From assembly GCA_003022985.1 (NCBI GenBank), contig PXTV01000099.1, positions 1 through 17,317 of the forward strand: DNA of 17,317 bases. The letters are read 5' to 3'. Source of the DNA: Bacteroidetes bacterium SW_11_45_7 (GTDB taxonomy: Bacteria; Bacteroidota; Bacteroidia; Chitinophagales; SW-11-45-7). Below the pieces are notes generated by a model. It was not told the origin of the DNA, made no database searches, and saw only the letters and a program-made list of their open reading frames with translations. The position numbers were made by a program, and so were the translations under genes. Shown here in pieces: positions 1 through 6,870 of the stretch (within the stretch, counting starts at the first letter, position 1; every line of letters starts with the position of its first letter).

Positions 1-3000
1 CGATGGCCTGGTGCTCCACAGCCGGGTTCCACCACGGATCGACCACATACACGTAGTCCGCAGCGGTGAGGTTGAGGCCCGTGCCGCCCGCCTTTAAGCT
101 GATGAGGAACACGCGGCAGTCCTCCTGTTCCTGGAAGCGGGCCACTTCCTCTTCGCGGTTGTTGGTGCTGCCGTCCAGGTAGGCATAATTGACGCCCTGA
201 TCCTGAAAGCGCTGCTCAAGGAGCTTGAGCATCTCCACGAACTGGCTGAACACCAGCAGCTTGTGGCCGCCCGTCTTCTCATTGATGTGCTCCACGAGCA
301 TGTCCGCCTTCACCGACTCATCGCCATAGTCCTCGTCATCGGGCAGCAGGGCGGGCGAGTTGCAGATTTGGCGCAGCTTGGTGAGGCCCTCGAGCACGTA
401 CATCTTCGAGTTGTCGATTCCCTCCTCTTCGATCTTGCCGAGCACATAGTCGCGGTACTTGTTGCGCATGGCGTCATAGACCTTGCGCTGCTGTTTCTCC
501 ATCTCGCAGTAGAGGACGTCCTCGGTTTTATCGGGCAGCTCCTGCTCCACCTGTTCCTTGGTGCGCCTTAGGAGGAAGGGCTTCACGAGCTGGCGCAGTT
601 CGGCCGCCCGCTCTTTGCTTTGCTCCTTGTCCACCGGCAGGGCGTATTGCTCGCGGAAGTGCTTCTGGCTGCCAAAGAAGCCGGGGTTGACGAAGTTCAT
701 CTGGGCGTAGAGGTCAAACGTGTGGTTCTCGATGGGCGTGCCGGTGAGCGTGAGGCGGTTTTCGGCCTGTAGCAGACGGGCCGCTTTGTAGCGCTTGCTT
801 TGCGGGTTTTTAACATGCTGCGACTCGTCCAGGATCACATAGCGGAAGGGCTGCTCTTTGAGCCAGTCGATATCCTGCGCCATGGTGCCGTAGGTGGTGA
901 GGATGATATCGTAGTTCTTGAAGCCCTTCGTGTCCTTTTGACGGGTGTGGCCGTGGTGAATGAGCACCTTGAGCGAGGGCGTGAACTTTTCCGCCTCAGC
1001 CTGCCAGTTGAACACCAGCGTTTTGGGGGCCACAACGAGGTGGGGCGGATCGGTTTTGCGCCCCCTGATGCTCAGCAGGAAGGCGAGCGCCTGCACGGTT
1101 TTTCCCAGGCCCATATCATCGGCCAGGATGCCACCAAAGCCGAACTTGTGCAGAAAGTGCAGCCAGTTGTAGCCGGCCGATTGGTACTCCCGCAGATCAG
1201 CCTCGAGCTTTTTGGGTAGCTTGGTTTGCTCGATCTCCTCAAAGGAGTGAAGCATCTGCTTGCGCTCGGCAAGCTCTTGTTGCAGCGCCTCATCGTCCAC
1301 TTCCTCGAACAGCTCATCGATCACCGAAAAGTGCAGTTTCGAGACCTGCAGCTTGTCGTCCTTCACCTGGCCAATGCGCATGTACTTGGCCAGCTTATTG
1401 AGCCACTCCTCCGGCAACATGCCGATGCTGCCATCGCTCAGCGTCACGAATTTGTCGCCCCGGTGGATGGCTTTTTTGACGTCTTGCAGCGAGACGGACT
1501 GATCGCCAAAGCTGATGGCCACCTCAGCGTCAAACCAGTCGATCCCGGAGCTTACACTCATGCTGATGGTGGGGCTGTGGGTGTTGTAGCGGAAGTTCTT
1601 GAGCTCGTTCAGCCCGAGGATGGTCACGCCTTGCTGGCGGGCGTTGTCGAAGAATTTGAGGAACCACTGGTCCTGCACCATTTCGTTGTAGCTGAGCGAG
1701 AGCAGATCGAGGTGCTGCCGCTCGGCAAAGCGGTGGTTTGCTCATAAGTGGCAACGGGTTCAAAAAGGATATATTGATCGAGCTCGCGCAGATACAACTT
1801 CTTTTCCATAAGTGCCCCATTTTGCTGAACAAGTTTGCTCTTTTTAAGCTGACAGCTCACCTGGTAGCGCGTACTGAGCGGCCTTACCATTTTATCGTAA
1901 AAGTTCTGCCAGTCTTCCTGCGAAACCCGTATCTCGGGCTGGCGGAGGAAAAAGGCAAAAGTGTTGGCTTGGGCTGCTGATCGTTGCAGGTAGAGCGTGC
2001 CCTCGTGGAAAAAGAGCAGCTCGTGGATGTCGTGTTTATAATCCTTTAAAGGCACTTGTGTGTCCCCTATGTTGGCATGTGCCTGAAGGCAGAAGTAATG
2101 TTTTTCCTCTTGGAAGACAAACGTGAGTTCCACGGGCGTTGTACTGATCTGAATCCGTTCCAGGCGTGAGCGCGTGGGTTTACCCATGTTCAGGAAGCGG
2201 TAGAGGTACATTTGTTGTGCCAGGACGGGGAAAGCGTGCTGCAAAACCGTATGGTAGTGGCTCATTTCAGTCTTCTCATCATCTGCACCGGGAGCTTCGT
2301 TGCTGTACATGCCAAAAACATCCTCGTTCAATGGCGGGAACTCTTGGCATGCATAGGCGAGATCCGGATTGGGCGAGACCTCCAGCGATTCGAATTTCGA
2401 GACCAATTCCGTGCCCGCCTTGTTGAGCTTGCCGCTCATGGGTAAAATGCCCAAAGGCACATGTGCCCCGGCAGGTTGGAGCGAAAGCGCAAAGCCGGTA
2501 TCGCGCGTTTCGTCAGATACTTCATTAGGAACGTAGGATATGCCGCTGCGCAGGTAATCGTTAGCCTGGTTGTGCAAAACGGGTTGCACAAATGCATGAT
2601 CCCAGTCCATATACTTGCTGAGCGGCACAATGGAGGGGTCTTTGGGAAAGTAGTCGATGCCGTCCTCCGAGAATACCGGCTCGAACTGCTTTTGAAAGGT
2701 CTTTTCATTTTGGACGCCATACATCTCCATCGCTTGCCGGCGGATCGTGTCAACCAGTAATAACTGGTCAAAAAAGTCCTGCATTCCCGTAAAACCGAGG
2801 ATGTGCAGAAATTCCTTTTCATGTGAGCAAAGCACATTTTTGGTTTCCTGATAACAATCACATTTGAGGGCAATATCGTCCTCAGTCGCGGTTACTGTAA
2901 CGTTGGCAGTGATTTTCCCTCCCTGAAAAAAACCCAGGACATTATCGTGGGTTACTTGAAGCACTGCTTCCCCTTGTGCAATGCTTTTGGTTTTGAGAGT

Positions 3001-3450
3001 TGAGTGAGGTGGAGAAGGGTCTTGCTTGAACTGATCGATTTTGGTTAATATCATCTCCTTGTTGGAAAGATCCCTCAGCTCGGTGGTTTGGAACGAGTTT
3101 TGGCGCCCCGAATCGAATTCTTTCTGCGCTTCCGGTATTTTGTTGTGGAGGAGGGCCAGACATACGGCAACCTCGTGCTTACAGAGCCCGCCTGAATCAT
3201 AAGGACAGGTGCATGACGAGTGAACCTGTTCACCGCTCAATGTCACGGTTACTTCGTACATGTCTCCTTTACCGAGCAACTCGAACACATGAGTGGCTGT
3301 GCTTTCATCGAACCCGCTGTAGTCGTAATCCCGGCTTTTGAAAAGCTGATTGCCGCGCTGTAGAATCTTATTAAAAACGTGGTTGTATAAATAATGATTC
3401 AGTTTTGTGCGTTCTTCTTTGCTGATGCCTGTGGCTGTTGTTTGATGCAT
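1..3450 (-). pseudogene. SWIM zinc-finger SNF2/DEAD-like helicase, frameshifted, 3' end outside window
   Basis: This is a Swi2/Snf2-family ATP-dependent DNA translocase. The start at 3450 has AGAAGGA about 9 bases upstream. The N-terminal part carries two SWIM zinc motifs: C80-x-C82-x7-C90-x-H92 and C197-x-C199-x8-C208-x-H210. The C-terminal ATPase is read in another minus frame and keeps motif I (DDMGLGKT, about 1097-1120), the DEAH-type box DESQH (815-829), motif III TGTPIEN (725-745), motif IV LLVFSQF near 250, SLKAGGTGLNLT (about 70-110) and DPWWNPAVEHQ (8-40). The QxxGR region lies beyond base 1. The first frame is sound to about 1732 but would run to a stop at 1624. The catalytic frame is closed by TGA at 1742-1744, so the shift must fall at about 1730-1741 and amounts to one missing base. 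I see no slippery heptamer. Restored, the protein exceeds 1150 residues. Whether it is a true pseudogene or a sequencing error is open. Confidence 0.85.
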
Positions 3451-3548
3451 GGGATGATTCCTTCTCTATTGTTTATCGATTTTTTTTGAACGAACCAGTA
3501 GCTAAGTTACTTCATATCTCTCTTGATTACCACCTGCAGCGTTGAAAT

Positions 3549-3570
3549 TTATGCACATGTTATGCACATG
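3549..3570. repeat. Tandem 2 x 11-bp direct repeat
   Basis: TTATGCACATG occurs twice head to tail with no mismatch, giving a period of about one helical turn. It lies roughly 100 bases upstream of the helicase start, in the 248-base gap between the helicase and the hydrolase. A regulatory role is only a guess. Confidence 0.5.
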
Positions 3571-3698
3571 AATGGACGTGTGGCTTATCGGTTAATAATA
3601 GGACAAGGTGGAAAGTTAAAGAGGGGATAACGGTGCTATAGAGGAAAGTGAGTCATAGAAGAACCAAGTTAAGACCTCTCAACCATCAAATGAAACCA

Positions 3699-4553
3699 TC
3701 AATTCCATTCCCCTTTGAAAAAGGAAATTGACTGATTGACAACGTACGCAGCATTTTTGGGCAGTTCTTCTTTTTCCCAGGGGTGTTTGGCGCCAAAGGT
3801 ATGATCACCTCCCTCAATAGTGAGCAACTCTGTGTTCTCGTTCCATTTGCTCATTTCCCAACCCCATTTGTAAGGAACAGCCGGATCATCAGTACCGTGA
3901 ATGATGAGGAAGGGTTTGTCCAGGTTTTTGACTGCTGTTGGAATGTGAAGACGGTCGATATTTTGATTGTAATCCTCGTAAACCTGGTAATACATGGGAA
4001 GTTGTTGACCCGTTCTGGCATTTTCAATATAAGTGACGCCTTTCTGCCGCCATTTCTCGTAAAAATCCTCGCTCCAGAACTTGCCGAACTCGTTGACTGA
4101 CGCCCAGGTGACGAGCTTTTTTACGCGATCGTCTTCAGCAGCTTTGAGGATTGTAATACCGCCACCCCGGCTATGACCCATCAGACAGAGCCGTTCATGA
4201 TCGATCTCGCCTTGCCACTCTTTATTATCATCAGCCATCACGTGATCGATCACACAGCCCAGATCATCCATTTCTTTCGTGAAATTGTTGTTGGCAAAGG
4301 CATCAAGGTCTACAATTTCGTGAAGATTCTCAGGTGTGGTGCCGTTATGCGAAAAGTTGAACTTGACAAAGACAAAGCCATAATCAGCAAATGTGCGGGC
4401 CAAGAGATCGAAATGGCCCCAATCTTTGAAGCCCTTAAAACCGTGAATGAAAACAACCACAGGTTTCGGGGTGTTGTTATGAGTGAAGTACACATCGGCA
4501 AGAATTGGCTTTCCGTGAAGGCCTTCGATACGTTGATTTTTCGCAATGGTCAT
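3699..4553 (-). CDS. Alpha/beta hydrolase (dienelactone hydrolase/prolyl-oligopeptidase-like)
   Basis: This is a 284-residue cytoplasmic alpha/beta-hydrolase without a signal peptide. The oxyanion-hole HG motif is at 37-38 (VVVFIHGFKG). The nucleophile elbow is GHSRGG with Ser128. The acid is Asp222 or Asp223 in HGTDDPAVP, and the catalytic His251 sits in GGDHTFG, so the triad is complete and in the usual order. The family hydrolyses esters, peptides or acyl bonds; the substrate cannot be told from sequence. The start at 4553 is preceded on the minus strand by AAAGG about 10 bases away. It reads in the same direction as the helicase downstream, but 248 bases separate them, so a shared transcript is uncertain. 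It diverges from the polyprenyl synthase gene. Confidence 0.88.
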   Translation of the reverse strand: MTIAKNQRIEGLHGKPILADVYFTHNNTPKPVVVFIHGFKGFKDWGHFDLLARTFADYGFVFVKFNFSHNGTTPENLHEIVDLDAFANNNFTKEMDDLGCVIDHVMADDNKEWQGEIDHERLCLMGHSRGGGITILKAAEDDRVKKLVTWASVNEFGKFWSEDFYEKWRQKGVTYIENARTGQQLPMYYQVYEDYNQNIDRLHIPTAVKNLDKPFLIIHGTDDPAVPYKWGWEMSKWNENTELLTIEGGDHTFGAKHPWEKEELPKNAAYVVNQSISFFKGEWN

Positions 4554-4561
4554 ATTCGTGT

Positions 4562-4569
4562 TACCTTTG
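4562..4569 (+). promoter_or_regulatory. Candidate -7 box for polyprenyl synthase
   Basis: TACCTTTG matches the Bacteroidota primary-sigma -7 element TAnnTTTG. A weak TTTC at 4539-4542 lies 19 bases upstream. Transcription would begin near 4576, giving a leader of about 55 bases. The -33 match is poor, so confidence is limited. Confidence 0.35.
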
Positions 4570-4598
4570 GCTATTTATAACGAGGTAAAGAAGCAGTA

Positions 4599-4630
4599 CA
4601 AAAGTAAACAAACCCAATTAAAGGGATCAA
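4599..4630 (-). promoter_or_regulatory. Candidate promoter for the alpha/beta hydrolase
   Basis: On the minus strand TACTTTTG (4599-4606) matches TAnnTTTG. A TTG at 4628-4630 lies 21 bases upstream as a possible -33 element. The predicted leader to the start at 4553 is about 40 bases. It faces the candidate promoter of the divergent gene within the same 78-bp gap. Confidence 0.4.
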
Positions 4631-4631
4631 T

Positions 4632-5645
4632 ATGCAAACGGCCACTCCAAATAGTAGGCAATTACCTAAGACCCCCGGGAATCTCAAAGAGATAAAAGAG
4701 CCCATCAAAGATGAGTTAAGCTATTTCGAGAAGAAGTTCAAGGAAGAGATGAAGAACGATGTCCCGCTTCTCGATAAAGTTTCCAACTATATCCTCAAGC
4801 GTAAGGGAAAGCAAATGCGTCCCATGTTCGTATTGCTTTCAGCCGCCCTTTATGGTGATATCACTCACAAAACTTACACAGGTGCTGCACTGATTGAACT
4901 GCTGCACACGGCTACGTTGGTACACGATGATGTAGTGGATGATTCGTTTGAACGCAGGGGGTTCTTTTCGATCAATGCTTTATGGAAGAATAAAGTAGCC
5001 GTTCTGGTAGGTGATTACCTCTTGTCGAGGGGGTTGTTGATGTCTATCGATCACGATAGCACCGATTTATTGCGCATTACCTCCAATGCAGTAAAATCTA
5101 TGAGCGAAGGGGAAATGCTGCAAATCGAAAAAGCCAGGCGACTGGATATCCGGGAAGATGTCTATTTCGATATCATCAGCAAGAAAACGGCCTCCTTAAT
5201 TGCCTCAGCTTGTGCCTGCGGGGCCTGTTCAACTGGTGCGGATCAACAGCAGATCAATGACATGTGGGCGTTTGGGCAGAAAATTGGCATTGCATTTCAA
5301 ATTAAAGACGATCTGCTCGATTACGCCAATGGCGATATAGGGAAACCAAAAGGCACCGATATCAAGGAAAAGAAGATGACGCTTCCATTGATCTATGCCT
5401 TGAATCATGCTGACAAGCAAACCAAGAGAAGCATCATTAATACTGTCAAAAACAATAACAACGATAAAGAGAAAGTCAAAGAAGTCATTGATTATGTCCT
5501 TCAAAGCGGTGGTATTGAATATTCACGAGAGAAGATGGTGGCATACAGACAAGCAGCGCTCAACTACCTGGCAGGATGGCCTGAATCAGCAATCAGGGAT
5601 AGTCTTGAACAGTTGATCATGTATACCACGGAGCGCAAGAAGTGA
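4632..5645 (+). CDS. Trans-polyprenyl diphosphate synthase (IspB-like)
   Basis: This 337-residue all-alpha prenyltransferase condenses isopentenyl diphosphate onto an allylic diphosphate to make a long-chain polyprenyl diphosphate, probably the menaquinone side chain. The first aspartate-rich motif is DDVVDD at 99-104, followed by the expected RRG at 108-110. The second is DDLLD at 225-229, followed by GKPKGTD. KGKQMRP near 58-64 fits the substrate-binding lysine/arginine region. Residues just before the first motif are small (T93, A94, T95), which in this family fits long chains rather than FPP or GPP; the exact length is not predictable here. AAAGGG lies about 6 bases before ATG. The stretch before residue 30 is poorly conserved and hydrophilic. 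The gene is apparently monocistronic. Confidence 0.93.
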   Translation: MQTATPNSRQLPKTPGNLKEIKEPIKDELSYFEKKFKEEMKNDVPLLDKVSNYILKRKGKQMRPMFVLLSAALYGDITHKTYTGAALIELLHTATLVHDDVVDDSFERRGFFSINALWKNKVAVLVGDYLLSRGLLMSIDHDSTDLLRITSNAVKSMSEGEMLQIEKARRLDIREDVYFDIISKKTASLIASACACGACSTGADQQQINDMWAFGQKIGIAFQIKDDLLDYANGDIGKPKGTDIKEKKMTLPLIYALNHADKQTKRSIINTVKNNNNDKEKVKEVIDYVLQSGGIEYSREKMVAYRQAALNYLAGWPESAIRDSLEQLIMYTTERKK

Positions 5646-5731
5646 GGATATGGAAGATTTAGGAAGACCCTTCTTTTAACGGACAGGATTTCTTATCTTA
5701 ATAGTGGCAATCATCTTAAATCGAGCTCATT

Positions 5732-6016
5732 ATGGCTTTAGACGTGCAACATAATCCCGACCAGAAGAAGTTTATCGTGTATTCAGATGATGGCGCTGAG
5801 AGTCATCTCAAGTATGAAAAACGCAAGGGAAATACCCTTGATTACGTAAGTACTTATGTGCCCGTTAGCCAGCGAGGCCAGGGTATTGCAAGCGGAATTG
5901 TTAAGGAAGCGCTGGACTATGCCAGGCAAAACGATTTTTACGTGATCCCCTCTTGTCCTTTTGTCTCCGATTATATGGACAGGCACCCTGAATATGCTGA
6001 TCTAAAACCTTCTTGA
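5732..6016 (+). CDS. Small GNAT-fold N-acetyltransferase (YjdJ/COG2388-like)
   Basis: This 94-residue protein matches the short acetyltransferase family (Acetyltransf_CG, YjdJ-like), which keeps little more than the acetyl-CoA-binding core of the GNAT fold. The pyrophosphate loop RGQGIAS is at 48-54, with V43-P44 just before it and the usual C-terminal block VIPSCPFVSDYMDRHPEY at 71-88. Family proteins are small cytoplasmic enzymes of unknown substrate. The gene stands alone, 86 bases after the polyprenyl synthase stop, and converges on the methyltransferase gene with a 92-base gap. No clear promoter element was found in front, so read-through from the upstream gene is possible. Confidence 0.88.
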   Translation: MALDVQHNPDQKKFIVYSDDGAESHLKYEKRKGNTLDYVSTYVPVSQRGQGIASGIVKEALDYARQNDFYVIPSCPFVSDYMDRHPEYADLKPS

Positions 6017-6108
6017 CTACTAGTTGAGGCGGTATAAACAACTTTATAAGAAACTTCTGAGTTCTCCATAACCAGCTTATAAAAGCTAATGAAGCCCAGC
6101 TCCAATCG

Positions 6109-6855
6109 TTATTGCCATCTTGCCCAGGTCATTAAGATGGATGCTGCAACTGCTGCATTCAGCGACTCAGCATGGCCCCGGGATGGTATATGAACCTGAT
6201 GGTGGGCAAACCCGAGTACTTCCCCAGAAAGACCTTGACTTTCATTCCCAATTAACAGCACACCGCCAGCAGAAGGTGATGGAGTTGTGAACAAGTTTTG
6301 TCCTTGCATTGAGGCAGCGATGACGGGTGAGGTGCTTTGGGCAAGAACATCGGATAAGTTGCAGTAGTAATGGGTGATCCTTAAGAACGAGCCCATGGAT
6401 GACTGAATCACCTTAGGGTTGTATTGGTCAACAGTCGTTGTGGAGCTGTAGATTGTGGTAATACCGAACCAGTCCGCGGTACGGATGATAGTCCCCAGGT
6501 TACCGGGATCCTGAATGTTTTCCAAAGCAAGTGAGAGCGTTCCTTCAGTGGGGGTAGGTGGTTCTTGTTTATTAGCCATAGCCACAACAGCCAAAACATG
6601 ATTCGATTTAGCAAGAGATGAAAGTTGTTGTAATGTTTTTTCCGTTACTGTTTTGACTGGGTAAGGCGCCTGTGAAAGAATGCTTTCCTGTTCTTCTTGC
6701 CATTGCTCAGTAGCAAGAATTTTTTGGACGGAAGCTTTCTCATTGATAAGTTCTTTGACGATTTTTGTTCCTTCACAGACGAATGCTTTATATTGTTGCC
6801 TGTACTTTTTACGTTGCAACGAACGGATATACTTCTTTTCTTCCTTTGAAACCAT
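6109..6855 (-). CDS. TrmH/SpoU-family RNA 2'-O-methyltransferase
   Basis: This 248-residue SPOUT methyltransferase uses S-adenosylmethionine to methylate a ribose 2'-OH in rRNA or tRNA. The N-terminal substrate-binding part (about 1-95) contains the typical YIRSLQRKKYR and FVCEGTKIVKEL blocks. The catalytic trefoil-knot domain shows motif 1 IQDPGNLGTIIRTADWFG (114-131, with Asn119 and Arg125), motif 2 LLIGNESQG (200-208) and motif 3 IPSRGHAESLNAAVAASI (223-240). All expected residues are present. The target base cannot be assigned; the gene resembles Bacteroidota homologues usually labelled TrmH-family or RlmB-like. Its start codon is two bases from that of the divergent TamL-like gene. Confidence 0.93.
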   Translation of the reverse strand: MVSKEEKKYIRSLQRKKYRQQYKAFVCEGTKIVKELINEKASVQKILATEQWQEEQESILSQAPYPVKTVTEKTLQQLSSLAKSNHVLAVVAMANKQEPPTPTEGTLSLALENIQDPGNLGTIIRTADWFGITTIYSSTTTVDQYNPKVIQSSMGSFLRITHYYCNLSDVLAQSTSPVIAASMQGQNLFTTPSPSAGGVLLIGNESQGLSGEVLGFAHHQVHIPSRGHAESLNAAVAASILMTWARWQ

Positions 6856-6870
6856 TAATGATCAAAATTA
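6841..6870. promoter_or_regulatory. Overlapping divergent promoter region of trmH-like and tamL-like genes
   Basis: On the minus strand TAATTTTG (6863-6870) is a perfect TAnnTTTG box lying inside codons 2-5 of the TamL-like gene. On the plus strand TTCCTTTG (6841-6848), one mismatch from consensus, lies inside the first codons of the methyltransferase. Both boxes predict transcription starts within a few bases of the two ATGs (6855 minus, 6858 plus), so both messages could be nearly leaderless. I found no convincing -33 elements. Confidence 0.4.

Noticed and set aside
1727..1745. Programmed -1 frameshift in the helicase
   Set aside because: No X-XXY-YYZ heptamer in the correct phase and no evident stimulatory structure; a mutation, error or joint is simpler.
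263..1747. Long plus-strand open frames across the left edge (for example 263-571, 800-1219, 1226-1747)
   Set aside because: They are antisense shadows of the GC-rich helicase ATPase region, whose minus-strand frame encodes all the SNF2 motifs.
1530..1832. Minus-strand open frame of 100 codons at the helicase break
   Set aside because: It is the third, non-coding frame: Pro/Arg-rich with no family resemblance, and both neighbouring frames encode helicase sequence.
5661..5680. Possible terminator hairpin after the polyprenyl synthase gene (GAAG-ACC-CTTC then T-rich)
   Set aside because: The stem is only four or five pairs and the T run is short, so it is too weak to call.
6074..6087. AGCTT-ATAA-AAGCT palindrome between the convergent GNAT and methyltransferase genes
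   Set aside because: It is a 5-bp AT-rich stem without a T tract and could be chance.
6765..6857. Upstream start for the TamL-like gene at 6765
   Set aside because: The extension overlaps the methyltransferase coding region and would place 31 residues ahead of a clean lipoprotein signal peptide.
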